Positions 25,701 to 33,549 of a stretch of 64,000 bases of DNA are shown in pieces. Every line of letters starts with the position of its first letter. Position 1 is the first letter of the stretch. The translations under genes were made by a program, and so were the position numbers. The DNA is taken from NCBI RefSeq assembly GCF_000301055.1, contig NZ_JH932301.1, positions 421,212 through 485,211 of the forward strand, given 5' to 3'. Below the pieces are notes generated by a model. That model was not told the DNA's origin and did not search any database. It was given only the letters and a program-made list of their open reading frames with translations. Origin of the DNA: Falseniella ignava CCUG 37419. GTDB taxonomy: Bacteria; Bacillota; Bacilli; Lactobacillales; Aerococcaceae.

Positions 25701-27014
25701 GCGGACTTATATACTAAGAGTGGACTCTATCTAACGGAATTGGTGAAACGATTGAATGAAGGCTTAGCCGATCAAATCCCTAATCAAGAAGCGCGAATTA
25801 AGTGGATCTTAGAGAATCAGGTCTATGGGGTTGCTCCAAGTAATATAATTTATAATATTGCTAAAAACTATGTCTATGGCATTCACGGGGATATTGATAC
25901 CCGTAATTTGGTTCAATGGGACATGGCAAAATCCGCCCAAGAAGGAACAATGAAAGAAGATTTAATCAAAGCCTATGGAGGTGAGAAAGTGAAGTTTGAT
26001 GTGATTGTAGGGAATCCACCGTATCAGGATGAATCAGCCGGAAATAATAAGACATATGCACCACCAATTTATCACCTGTTTTTAGATAGTGCCTATGAAA
26101 TTGCTGAAAAAGTTGAGATGATACATCCAGCTAGGTTTTTATTCAATGCCGGAAGCACACCTAAAGCTTGGAATAATAAAATGCTGAGAGATAATCATTT
26201 GAAAATTTTATTTTATGAAGAAGATTCTTCAATAATTTTTCCGAATACAGATATTAAAGGGGGGATAGCTGTATCATATCGAGACATTAACAAACTAATT
26301 GGACCGATTGGAATTTTTTCGCCTTATCCTATGCTAATAGAAATTTATGGGAAGGTACAAAAATTATCTGAAGATAGCCTGATGAATGTAATTTATACTC
26401 AAAATCGATTCGAATTAGAAAAATTGTATAATGATTACCCAAATTTAAAAAGTAAAATTGGGAGTAATGGGAAAGATAAAAGATTAAGAAATAATACTTT
26501 TGAAAAAATCCCACTATTTTTAGAAAAAGCAAAATCAAACACAGATATAGCTATTATCGGTGTGATTAAGAATAAAAGGTACTGGAGATACATACTCGAA
26601 GAATATATTGCTAAAGAACACGAGAATCTATTTAAATGGAAAGTTATTGTGCCAAGGGCTAATGGGAAAGGGTTGTTAGGCGAACAACTTAGTTCTCCAG
26701 AAATTATTGGTCCTAGGAAAGGATATACTCAAACTTTTTTAGGTATAGGAGCTTTTGAGAAAGAACTAGAAGCAGAAAACTTGTTGAAATACATAAAAAC
26801 GAAATTCACGAGAGCCATGTTGAGTATTTTAAAAATTGATCAGCACAATGAGAAAGATACATGGGAATGTGTTCCGATCCAAGACTTCACTTCCAATTCC
26901 GATATCGATTGGTCAAAATCTATTCCGGAAATTGATCAGCAATTGTATGCAAAGTATGGTTTGAGTGAGGAAGAAATTCAGTTTATTGAAGAGAATGTTC
27001 AGCCAATGGAATAA
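22719..27014 (+). CDS. GIY-YIG / DEAH helicase / Eco57I-type methylase fusion
   Basis: A 1431-residue one-chain restriction-modification enzyme. Residues about 12-115 look like a GIY-YIG nuclease of the T5orf172 kind (IYGYTLPQV, GYIKIGETSREVEARIHEQ, NEWFYF). The motor follows: Walker A KPRFGKTLTT (near 162), DEAH as VIDEAHEG (near 277), SGTPF (near 306), and QAAFRAQNP (near 540). A coiled-coil stretch covers about 760-860. The methylase part has a divergent motif I (FADLYTKSGLYLTELV) and NPPY as VGNPPYQDE (near 1098). The last 300 residues, probably the target-recognition domain, are visibly more AT-rich than the rest. The ATG is preceded by GGAGG inside the upstream gene. Confidence 0.88.
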   Translation: MSRTQIKPFEELNLKIYGYTLPQVPDHDGYIKIGETSREVEARIHEQVGTAGLTPEIQFHRVAQRKDGQWFHDSDLHRYLISRGIRRHNFGTSANEWFYFNGQIERAETLTDEFIQSGASKQQVTIEPIDYELRSEQAEAVEETLAYYRQEGNDREFLWNAKPRFGKTLTTYDLMLQLGAVNTLIVTNRPAIANSWYEDFHKFISHQEPNMKFVSETDALKGKGMTRDEFIEFVVSEEAGDAKQVTFISLQDLKGARFAGGPHKKLDWVAEIPWDLLVIDEAHEGVDTRKTDRAFEKINRDFTLHLSGTPFKAIANEKFLADQIYNWSYLDEQQAKANWDPTLDTNPYEKLPTLSLFTYQMSSLVQDRLQRGANLEEDGNMDYAFDLNEFFATKDNGRFEYEASVLKFLDNLSQGKMPFSPTEYRHQLDHTFWLLPRVASAKALEALLKKHPVFKDYQIILAAGDGESLIDSETELEQSQEVKKNKKSYDKVKAAIEKYPKTITLSVGQLTTGVTIPEWTAVLMLSNIKSPALYFQAAFRAQNPYEYEKDGQLFRKENAYIFDFAPERTLILFDEFANNLTPGQSETTKQRHDQIKTLLNFFPVIAEDDQGEMQELNAEEVLTIPRHIKAREVVRQGFMSNLLFNNIVGIFGAPKELVGIINKIKPEENKKHAKEARPIDLQNPMLNDRGEVEIPDEIVINRTRDIFGDKVFQVEDKPESVTVTDLTNRFMDSIKEDFDELKDQFDLNITQTNRVQDNVRRNIKDVVEEEVNYFTTQTTYIQKDYNDALVNPNNTKTMTELDEERQAKERELRQEFQQNIQKRTQETLNKTVETEYKKIEERKKNKTEQDTRDHLRGFTRTIPAFLMAYGDRDTRLNNFEQNIAPDTFLEITSITIEEFRKLRDGFKYVDDEGQEREFKGFFDETVFNASVQEFFDKKDELANYFDEKLPEDIFDYIPNQQTNQIYTPRGVVKLMVDKLEEENPGIFQDKHMKFADLYTKSGLYLTELVKRLNEGLADQIPNQEARIKWILENQVYGVAPSNIIYNIAKNYVYGIHGDIDTRNLVQWDMAKSAQEGTMKEDLIKAYGGEKVKFDVIVGNPPYQDESAGNNKTYAPPIYHLFLDSAYEIAEKVEMIHPARFLFNAGSTPKAWNNKMLRDNHLKILFYEEDSSIIFPNTDIKGGIAVSYRDINKLIGPIGIFSPYPMLIEIYGKVQKLSEDSLMNVIYTQNRFELEKLYNDYPNLKSKIGSNGKDKRLRNNTFEKIPLFLEKAKSNTDIAIIGVIKNKRYWRYILEEYIAKEHENLFKWKVIVPRANGKGLLGEQLSSPEIIGPRKGYTQTFLGIGAFEKELEAENLLKYIKTKFTRAMLSILKIDQHNEKDTWECVPIQDFTSNSDIDWSKSIPEIDQQLYAKYGLSEEEIQFIEENVQPME

Positions 27015-27029
27015 AAACGTGTAAATAAA

Positions 27030-27064
27030 GGGTTTCTAATCACTTATCAAGTGGTTAGAAACCC
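27030..27064 (+). terminator. Terminator hairpin after the restriction-modification operon
   Basis: GGGTTTCTAATCACTT and AAGTGGTTAGAAACCC pair almost perfectly 15 bases past the stop. The T run after it is short, so efficiency is uncertain. Confidence 0.75.
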
Positions 27065-27075
27065 TGATGCTTTTC

Positions 27076-27181
27076 ATTTGATTTTACGCTCACCATCTAC
27101 TTATTTAGAGGAGACGGATATATGAATCTTTTAAACGTGGATTTTATCATTAAGTTAGCCACCTGTAAAATAAGTTTGTGA
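27076..27181 (+). pseudogene. Leader and first codons of a lost GNAT-like gene copy
   Basis: The 40 bases 27076-27115 match 32501-32540, the leader of the GNAT-like gene (TTTGATTTTAC, TCACCATC, TTTAGAGGAGAC). After the ribosome site an ATG at 27122 opens only 19 codons (MNLLNVDFIIKLATCKISL). It seems the body of a duplicated gene was lost, perhaps when the IS30 remnant next to it inserted. Confidence 0.55.
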
Positions 27182-27240
27182 AAACAAAAAAGCCATATGA
27201 TTTCATGTTACTATAAGTGCGTCGAATACTATAGAAAAGG

Positions 27241-27421
27241 ATGAAATCATATAACTTACACCCATTAAAACGCAAAATATTGCTCACATCTATCTGAATT
27301 TGAACGAGGCAAGATAGCGGCATGGAAGGCAGAAGGGATTTCAAACCGCGAAATTGCTCGTCGTCTAGGATGTTCACCTCAAACGATCAATAAGTCCTAT
27401 CCAAAATCATTAGAGATTTAA
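27241..27421 (+). mobile_element. IS30-family transposase, N-terminal remnant
   Basis: ATG 27241 begins MKSYNLHPLKRK; after one extra A in an A run near 27275 the frame continues SHLSEFERGKIAAWKAEG and ISNREIARRLGCSPQTINK. This is the N-terminal helix-turn-helix of IS30 transposases, where SxxERxxIxxxxxxGxSxxxIARxLxRSxSTI is typical. The DDE catalytic part is absent. ATATGATTTCAT (27194-27205) and ATGAAATCATAT (27241-27252) form an inverted repeat over the start. It bounds the defence island on the right. Confidence 0.75.
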
Positions 27422-27493
27422 CGTGATTCCCCAAAAAAGAGGCAACCTATTATGGTCATTTTCTTGACAACATACTCATTTCTGTTCATTAAC

Positions 27494-27553
27494 TGAAACG
27501 ATGTTTCTTTCTGTAAGCGATTAATTGAAATTTTGTTTCATTCGTTTTATAAT
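27494..27553 (+). promoter_or_regulatory. MurR operators and promoter of the MurNAc operon
   Basis: Two dyads of the form TGAAA-N5-TTTCA lie at 27494-27508 (TGAAACGATGTTTCT) and 27526-27540 (TGAAATTTTGTTTCA), 32 bases apart. The second overlaps the -35 hexamer TTGAAA (27525-27530), which stands 17 bases from TATAAT (27548-27553). RpiR-type regulators bind this kind of dyad, so the operon's own first gene should repress here. TGTAAGCGATTA between them resembles half of a CcpA cre site. Confidence 0.75.
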
Positions 27554-27590
27554 TTAATTTAGTAATTTATTTAATAAGAGAGGTGGTGTC

Positions 27591-28448
27591 GTGTCAATTT
27601 TATCTGTTCGACTTCGAGAGCATCACATCGAGGCGACACAGACGGAGAAGGTAATCATCGATTATATCCTTTCATCCCTTGATTCTATGCCGGAATTAAC
27701 AATTTATCAGCTTGCCGAACAGACTTTTGCTTCGCCCGCTTCAATTAGTCGCTTATGCAAGAAGCTTGGATTTAAGGGGTATAGTGATTTTCAGAAAGCT
27801 GTAATCTACGAACAAGCCTCCCGCAACACCTATCTCGAGGGTAGGGTGATTGATTTCGCGAAGAATTCAACTATTGAAGAGATTATGGATGGAATGATTT
27901 CCCGCAACATTCTAGGTATGGAAGAGCTCAAGCAATTGATGAGTGAAGAAAGTATCTTAAAGACCGTTGAGCTGATTGAAGCATCCAATAATTTGTCATT
28001 CTTTGGAATGGGTGCCTCACTGATTGTGGCCATGGATGCTCAGATGAAGTTCATCCGGGGTAATAAGATGGCGATGGTCAATCAAGACTGGCACTCCCAA
28101 CTCTTAGTTGCGCGGAATATGAAGAGGGGTGATTTGGCTTTTACGATTTCTTATTCTGGAGAGACAGAGGAGATGGTTGAGGTTACTCGAGCGGCCAAGT
28201 CCAATGGCGCCAAGATTATTACCTTGACCAATCAAGACAATTCGACGATAGCCAATCTAGCTGATGTCAATTTATTTATACCGTCCAATGAGTTACCCTT
28301 GCGAAGTGCTGCGACGGTCTCGAGGCTCATGCAACTGAACTACATCGATGTCATCTTCCAGACTTATCTGAGTCGGAGTGAAGATTCGATAGAGATCTTA
28401 GAGCGAACAAGAATAAATAAGTTAAGTGAAGGAGGGGATAGAATTTGA
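27591..28448 (+). CDS. murR: MurR/RpiR-family repressor
   Basis: A 285-residue regulator with the RpiR layout: N-terminal helix-turn-helix (YQLAEQTFASPASISRLCKK, then LGFKGYSDFQKAV) and a C-terminal SIS sugar-phosphate domain (NLSFFGMGASLIVAMDAQMK ... GDLAFTISYSGETEEM). It should sense MurNAc 6-phosphate and control the operon it leads. The start is GTG 27591 behind AGAGAGGTGG. Its stop overlaps the TTG start of murQ. Naming rests on the neighbouring murQ-murP-mupG genes. Confidence 0.88.
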   Translation: MSILSVRLREHHIEATQTEKVIIDYILSSLDSMPELTIYQLAEQTFASPASISRLCKKLGFKGYSDFQKAVIYEQASRNTYLEGRVIDFAKNSTIEEIMDGMISRNILGMEELKQLMSEESILKTVELIEASNNLSFFGMGASLIVAMDAQMKFIRGNKMAMVNQDWHSQLLVARNMKRGDLAFTISYSGETEEMVEVTRAAKSNGAKIITLTNQDNSTIANLADVNLFIPSNELPLRSAATVSRLMQLNYIDVIFQTYLSRSEDSIEILERTRINKLSEGGDRI

Positions 28449-29341
28449 AAGAAGAACCCAAGTATACAACAGAACAGCGTAATCCAGCGAGTATGAATCT
28501 AGATCAATTACCGACTCTGGAAGCCTTGAGAATCTTCAATGAAGAAGATCGTAAGGTACCAGAGGTCATCTCCGGACTGCTCCCTGAGATTGCTCAAGCA
28601 ATCGATAGTGTAGTTGATTCCTTCGAGCAGGGTGGTCGACTCATCTATATCGGGGCAGGGACCAGTGGACGTCTAGGTGTCCTAGATGCCTCTGAAGCAC
28701 CTCCGACGTTCGGCGTGAGTCCAGATATGGTTGTAGGAGTCATTGCTGGTGGCGAAGAGGCTATTCGGAATCCGATTGAAGGGGCTGAGGACGATGGCTT
28801 GCAAGGTCAACGAGACCTTGAGACGATTAATCTCTCGTCCAAAGACACAGTCATCGGGATTGCCGCATCAGGTAGGACCCCCTATGTCATCGGCGCCTTA
28901 GAATATGCTCAGTCAATAGGTGCTCACACCGTTGCGATTGCCAACAATCAGGATTCTAAGATAGGCAAGGTTGCAGATATAGCAATCGAAGCGGAGGTCG
29001 GACCGGAAATCCTCACAGGATCAACCCGTCTCAAGTCAGGTACGGCCCAGAAATTGATTATCAATATGATTTCGACCATGGCGATGGTCAGAATCGGTAA
29101 GGTCTATCAGAATCTTATGGTGGATGTCCAGACTTCCAATGAGAAATTACGTCATCGTGCAGTAACGATTGTCATGGATGCGACAGGTGTCAGTGAAGCA
29201 CTTGCAGTTGCGAAGTTAAAGGAAAGTGATGGGGATGTAAAGAAAGCAATCGTCATGATTTTACTCAATCAAGATTTAGAGGTCGCCACTAAATCTCTAT
29301 CAGATGCTCACGGTAAGATTCATAATTTAATTAACAAATAG
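28445..29341 (+). CDS. murQ: N-acetylmuramic acid 6-phosphate etherase
   Basis: MurQ cleaves the lactyl ether of MurNAc 6-phosphate to give GlcNAc 6-phosphate and D-lactate in cell-wall recycling. At 298 residues it has normal family length. Signatures: YIGAGTSGRLGVLDASEAPP (near residues 66-85), VIAGGEEAIRN, the SIS core GIAASGRTPYVIGALEYA, and GSTRLKSGTAQK with the catalytic-site Glu/Lys region. The start is TTG 28445, 8 bases after AGGAGGG and overlapping the murR stop as TTGA, so translation is coupled. MurP is 17 bases downstream. Confidence 0.95.
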   Translation: MKEEPKYTTEQRNPASMNLDQLPTLEALRIFNEEDRKVPEVISGLLPEIAQAIDSVVDSFEQGGRLIYIGAGTSGRLGVLDASEAPPTFGVSPDMVVGVIAGGEEAIRNPIEGAEDDGLQGQRDLETINLSSKDTVIGIAASGRTPYVIGALEYAQSIGAHTVAIANNQDSKIGKVADIAIEAEVGPEILTGSTRLKSGTAQKLIINMISTMAMVRIGKVYQNLMVDVQTSNEKLRHRAVTIVMDATGVSEALAVAKLKESDGDVKKAIVMILLNQDLEVATKSLSDAHGKIHNLINK

Positions 29342-29358
29342 AATTGGAGGAATAAATA

Positions 29359-30825
29359 ATGTCAAATCAAGCTTTGATTCAAAATATTCTTACGGCAATC
29401 GGAGGCGCAGAGAATATTGACAACGTTACTAACTGTATGACGCGGATGAGAGTAAAACTTAAGGATAATAGCAAGGTCGACATGGAGAAGTTAAAGAATA
29501 CGGATCGAGTCTTAGGTGTCGTTGAAGCCGAGACACTCCAAATTGTCTTAGGCCCAGGGACGGCTAAGAAGGTCACCGATGAGTTAATCGAGACGCATCA
29601 ATTGAATCGAGGGTTGAATCCTCAAGACGATCCGATGGCCACCAATGTGAATGAAAGCACTGGTGTCACTGCGGATTGGCAAGGTAATAAGGAGTCGGTA
29701 AAACAAAGCCGTAAGCAGAGTCCACTTAGACGAGGACTTGAATTGATTGCGAATATCTTTATTCCGATGATTCCAGCAATTATTGCAGCGGGTCTGTTCT
29801 CAGGCTTGAGTACCTTAATTGGTCAACTCATCGCGCAAGAGGTTGTTGCGGGTAATTTCTGGGAAGGTACACGAATTCTCTTCTCACTCCTAGGGACTTC
29901 CTTCCTTGGATACTTTGCAATCTACACTGGGGTCAACTCAGCTAAGCAATTCGGTGCGACTGAAGCTCTCGGAGGTATGGTCGGTGCGATGTCCATCGCA
30001 GCACCCTTAATTGACTTCGCAACACTCCTTGGTCTCTATAATGCAGATCAACCACTTAATTCTATCTTAACGACAGGTAAGGGTGGGATTATTGGGGTTA
30101 TCATCGGTGTATGGGTCTTATCTAAGATAGAGAAGATTGTTCGCAAACATACGCCAGATGTCCTGGATTTAATTGTCACGCCATTCGTGACCTTATTGAT
30201 TACAGGATTATTAATGGTTATGGTTATTATGCCGGTTTCTGGATATGTATCTGATATTTTAGTTAACTTCTTGAATCTCTTTATCGGATCATCTAATCCA
30301 ATTATTTCTGTTCTATCAGGCTATATCTTATCAGCAGTCTTTCTACCAATGGTCTTACTCGGATTACACCATGGCTTAATCCCAATCTATGCTATCCAAT
30401 TGGAGAATCTAGGCGGTGTTAGCCTCTTCCCAGTCTTGGCGATGGCAGGAGCTGGTCAAGTAGGGGCAGCGATTGCGATCTATCTCTATGCACGTAAACG
30501 TAACAATCAGAGACTTCAAAAAATTATTACCGGTGCACTTCCAGCAGGATTCCTCGGTGTTGGTGAACCATTGATTTACGGGGTAACTTTACCGCTTGGT
30601 AAGCCATTTATTACAGCAGGATTAGGGGCAGGATTCGGTGGTGCCTATGTCATGTTAATGGGTGTTCAATCCACTGCATGGGGTCCTTCAGGACTGGTAG
30701 CGATTCCGCTCATGTTCCCAGATAAGATGATTCATTACTTCATCGGTTTAGTCATTGCTTATATTGGTGGATTTATTATGACCCGTCTTTTCATGAAGCC
30801 AAGCGATTTAGAATTATTAGATTAA
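29359..30825 (+). CDS. murP: MurNAc-specific PTS transporter, EIIBC
   Basis: A 488-residue PTS permease of the glucose-sucrose superfamily, importing and phosphorylating MurNAc. The EIIB domain (residues 1-85) carries the phosphorylated Cys in NVTNCMTRMRVKLKD (Cys 26). The EIIC domain has about ten membrane helices, with IPAIIAAGLFSGLS, and the sugar-site segment PAGFLGVGEPLIYGVTLPLG. There is no EIIA domain, so a general EIIA-Glc must supply phosphate, as known for MurP. Between murQ and mupG, its assignment is firm. Confidence 0.93.
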   Translation: MSNQALIQNILTAIGGAENIDNVTNCMTRMRVKLKDNSKVDMEKLKNTDRVLGVVEAETLQIVLGPGTAKKVTDELIETHQLNRGLNPQDDPMATNVNESTGVTADWQGNKESVKQSRKQSPLRRGLELIANIFIPMIPAIIAAGLFSGLSTLIGQLIAQEVVAGNFWEGTRILFSLLGTSFLGYFAIYTGVNSAKQFGATEALGGMVGAMSIAAPLIDFATLLGLYNADQPLNSILTTGKGGIIGVIIGVWVLSKIEKIVRKHTPDVLDLIVTPFVTLLITGLLMVMVIMPVSGYVSDILVNFLNLFIGSSNPIISVLSGYILSAVFLPMVLLGLHHGLIPIYAIQLENLGGVSLFPVLAMAGAGQVGAAIAIYLYARKRNNQRLQKIITGALPAGFLGVGEPLIYGVTLPLGKPFITAGLGAGFGGAYVMLMGVQSTAWGPSGLVAIPLMFPDKMIHYFIGLVIAYIGGFIMTRLFMKPSDLELLD

Positions 30826-30830
30826 ACAAT

Positions 30831-30863
30831 CAAGGTCGTGGAGTTCGCTTCACGGCCTATTTT
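30831..30863 (+). terminator. UUCG hairpin between murP and mupG
   Basis: GGTCGTGGAG, loop TTCG, CTTCACGGCC, then TATTTTT: a 10-bp stem with a very stable tetraloop, only 13 bases before the mupG ATG region. It looks like a leaky terminator that lowers mupG expression relative to murQP. Confidence 0.8.
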
Positions 30864-30875
30864 TAGGAGGATAGC

Positions 30876-31928
30876 ATGTTACACAAATTAGGTATAAGTT
30901 CCTATGTCAGCAAATTTAATGAATATAAGGATTGGTACGCTCAATTCACCGGCCAACATGTACCCGTCTTCACATCCTTGCATATTCCTGAGGAGATGAA
31001 TCCAGACTATGCCAAGCAAGCCGAGGAGATGTTGACTTGGTTCAAAGATCGAGACTTCTATCTCATCGTCGATATATCACCAAGGACGTTAACGATGCTA
31101 GAGCTGGATTCCTTAGACGCTCTAGTGGACAAGTTTGGCATTCAGAATATTCGGTTAGACTTTGGTTTTGAGGTAGAAGATGTCTTGAATATGACCACTC
31201 AACCAGATATCACCTTTAATGCTTCTCAGCAAGCTTTATTCAATGAAATCCAGCAACATCAATTGACTCAGAATTATTACTTCATGCATAACTTCTATCC
31301 AAGACCTGAGACTGGCAATGATGCCGATTATTTTGAAGCTATGAACCTAGCGATTCGTGAGTTAGGGCAGGAGCCCATTGCCTTCATTGCAAGTAATCTG
31401 GCACAACGAGGGCCTATCTATGAAGGACTTCCGACCTTAGAGCACCACCGCAATCTCTTACCTTATATCCAATTTGTCGAGTTGGTGCGCATATACGGCA
31501 TTCAAGCGATTTTCATCGGAGACTATCGAATCGATGATGTTCAGTTGAAGCTAATCAAAGACTTTATCGAAACAAATATCGTTAGTATTCCAATTGAAGT
31601 CGACGATGATTATCAAGAGATTCTCAACCAGACCTTCACCATTCGGACGGACTCACCAAAGGACATCTTTAGGCTCGTGGAATCCCGAGATTACAAGCCG
31701 AAAGACGATTGGACTCTCCCACGGAACCATCTGGTGACAGGTCGCAGAACTGGGGATATTACCTTGGATAATGACGGATATGAGCGTTACGCTGGGGAAT
31801 TACAGATTCTGAATACAGCGCTTCCAGCTGATTCAAGAGTTAATGTTATTGGGCGAGTTGATGAGGAATATATCCCATTGTTAGCGAGTCTCCAGCGAGA
31901 TACGAAGCTAAGATTCATTCGACAATAA
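30876..31928 (+). CDS. mupG: 6-phospho-N-acetylmuramidase (DUF871/MupG)
   Basis: A 350-residue TIM-barrel protein of the DUF871 family, shown in staphylococci to split MurNAc-6P-GlcNAc taken up by the PTS. Family text: LGISSYVSKF, VFTSLHIPEE, NIRLDFGFEVEDV, HNFYPRPETG (near residues 145-154) and FIASNLAQRGPIYEGLPTLE. AGGAGG precedes the ATG by 7 bases. Its place right after murQP agrees with recycling of the wall disaccharide: cleavage here, then MurQ on the MurNAc-6P product. Confidence 0.92.
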   Translation: MLHKLGISSYVSKFNEYKDWYAQFTGQHVPVFTSLHIPEEMNPDYAKQAEEMLTWFKDRDFYLIVDISPRTLTMLELDSLDALVDKFGIQNIRLDFGFEVEDVLNMTTQPDITFNASQQALFNEIQQHQLTQNYYFMHNFYPRPETGNDADYFEAMNLAIRELGQEPIAFIASNLAQRGPIYEGLPTLEHHRNLLPYIQFVELVRIYGIQAIFIGDYRIDDVQLKLIKDFIETNIVSIPIEVDDDYQEILNQTFTIRTDSPKDIFRLVESRDYKPKDDWTLPRNHLVTGRRTGDITLDNDGYERYAGELQILNTALPADSRVNVIGRVDEEYIPLLASLQRDTKLRFIRQ

Positions 31929-32002
31929 TTCAGACTTGAGACTGATAACTTAGGGAGCAGGGCATCGTATAATAGGGTTAGTAATAGGAAAGGTGGTTTA
32001 CG

Positions 32003-32275
32003 ATGACTCAATTAATGAATAAAAGCACACGTATGTCCATTGGCAAGTTCATCCGAGCTTTATTTAAGAAGGATACCCCGATTTCCATTAAATTAATCGT
32101 TGGGCTTGCGCTGATCTATACAATCGTGCCCATTGATTTGTTACCTGGCTTCTTAGGCATCGTAGGTCTAATGGATGATGCCGCAGTAATCGCACTCTTA
32201 ACATCCTTCGCGATGAAACTTCTTGATCATCATGAAGAAAAAATGATGATGCAGTCAACTGCCAATGTACAATAA
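32003..32275 (+). CDS. YkvA/DUF1232 small membrane protein
   Basis: A 90-residue DUF1232 protein. The signature IYTIVPIDLLPGFLGIVGLM followed by DDAAVIALL is typical, with one or two membrane helices. Function is unknown; relatives are often near cell-wall or stress genes. GGTGG precedes the ATG. It has its own terminator and perhaps its own promoter in the 75-base gap after mupG. Confidence 0.88.
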   Translation: MTQLMNKSTRMSIGKFIRALFKKDTPISIKLIVGLALIYTIVPIDLLPGFLGIVGLMDDAAVIALLTSFAMKLLDHHEEKMMMQSTANVQ

Positions 32276-32293
32276 AATAATCAAGTCTACCCC

Positions 32294-32334
32294 GCGAATT
32301 GTCCTTAAAATGTGAGGACGATTCGCATTTTTTT
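32294..32334 (+). terminator. Intrinsic terminator after the DUF1232 gene
   Basis: GCGAATTGTCCT and AGGACGATTCGC (one G-U pair) with seven T. Strong intrinsic terminator. Confidence 0.92.
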
Positions 32335-32500
32335 GTAGTCTTTTTGAATTATTAACACTCGCGTAGGAGTGCTCTAACTCACATATCGAATTCCATAAGT
32401 GAGTTACACAAGTTCTACAATCGTAATTTATGGATTTATAAGATAATTTATGGCTCGTTGTGATATACTTACTGTTGACTCAGTCGCTTCTATAGCTTTT

Positions 32501-32540
32501 ATTTGATTTTACATTCACCATCCACTTGTTTAGAGGAGAC
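32501..32540 (+). repeat. Leader segment duplicated at 27076
   Basis: This 40-base leader of the GNAT-like gene, with the ribosome site AGAGGAGAC at its end, recurs at 27076-27115 with a few changes. Together with the coding fragment at 17453 it shows that at least two more copies of this gene once existed. Confidence 0.7.
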
Positions 32541-32549
32541 TATCATTAT

Positions 32550-33275
32550 ATGAATGAATCAAAACAAAATAATAGGTATCAGATAGAGGAAAACGGAAGG
32601 CGATTAGCTACAATCAAAACCTACCGCAATCAATATCATTTGAGGAATTGTTATATTCGATTTGATTTGAATGATCATGAAAAGATTATTGATCCTTCGA
32701 TTTTACAATCAATCGCGGACGAGCAGAAGTGCCCGCTACAAGCAATGATTGCTTCTTCTGAAACTCAGAAAGCTAATTTCCTAAAGGAACAAGGCTTTAA
32801 AAAGGTGAGAGTGTGTTATGAATTAGAAGTTGAAAAGGATGATTTGTTTGTAACCGAACCTTTTCAAGAGATAAAGATACTCAAAGCAAATCGTGGTGAT
32901 GCTGACTATCTATCTTGTTGTGAGATGCTTTTTGAATACTATAAAGTAACTCATGAGGCGATTAACCCTTTAACTTCACCCTTTGAAGAATTTATCGAGT
33001 TAATACCTGATGAAGTTCTCTATTCCAAGGATAACGATATAATCCAACACGCTGCCTTCGTAGAAGATGATGAAATAGCTTATGTCAGTTCGATCGATGA
33101 AAACACATTTGCTCGTTTCGTATTAACGGTTGTGAATATGCTCTTTGAGGTTTACCCGTCGATTATTTTTGAAGCAGATAATACCGATTGGGTAGCGATG
33201 ACCTTAAAAAATCTGTTCAATGTTGCTAGTACAGTGACCTTTGATACTTGGATCTATGAGAGTAGTGGGAATTAA
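32550..33275 (+). CDS. GNAT-fold acetyltransferase-like protein
   Basis: A 241-residue protein. The N-terminal 95 residues (LATIKTYRNQYHLRNCYIRF, SIADEQKCPLQAMIASSETQ, ANFLKEQGFKKVRVCYELEV) read like the second half of a GNAT fold: substrate helix, then the F-L-x-x-x-G-F-x-x-V strand. The C-terminal half (EYYKVTHEAINPLT, AAFVEDDEIAYVSSIDENTF) suggests a second degenerate GNAT repeat. The acetyl-CoA loop is not obvious. ATG 32550 is chosen because AGAGGAGA ends 10 bases ahead. Its N-terminal coding segment is duplicated after ogt at 17453 and its leader at 27076. Confidence 0.65.
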   Translation: MNESKQNNRYQIEENGRRLATIKTYRNQYHLRNCYIRFDLNDHEKIIDPSILQSIADEQKCPLQAMIASSETQKANFLKEQGFKKVRVCYELEVEKDDLFVTEPFQEIKILKANRGDADYLSCCEMLFEYYKVTHEAINPLTSPFEEFIELIPDEVLYSKDNDIIQHAAFVEDDEIAYVSSIDENTFARFVLTVVNMLFEVYPSIIFEADNTDWVAMTLKNLFNVASTVTFDTWIYESSGN

Positions 33276-33549
33276 CGCCATCTTATTTAAATCAATCAAT
33301 TAGATGAATCATTATCAGCCTTAGATAAAGAAAATTACCATCGAATCGAAAATTATTTGCTTAATCAATATTACGCACAGAGATTCAAGTAATCTTAGTC
33401 AATATGACCAAGTGCTAGATTTGGATCAGTTAGATTAGAAGAAATTTGATTTGATTTGTATCACAACGAACGAAGTTAGGTGAAATACCTAACTTTTTTA
33501 TTTTGCTTGCTTTATACAGGGGATATAGCATAGAATCTGGCAAAAGACA
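33276..33549. other. Decayed stretch before the ars operon
   Basis: Bases 33290-33410 could encode NQLDESLSALDKENYHRIEN and YLLNQYYAQRFK before stops, possibly a remnant of a small DUF1048-like or two-component-associated protein, but I cannot place it. No start codon with a ribosome site is visible. A terminator hairpin follows at 33473. Confidence 0.35.
33473..33500 (+). terminator. Intrinsic terminator
   Basis: AAGTTAGGT, loop GAAAT, ACCTAACTT with six T. It insulates the ars promoter from upstream. Confidence 0.88.
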
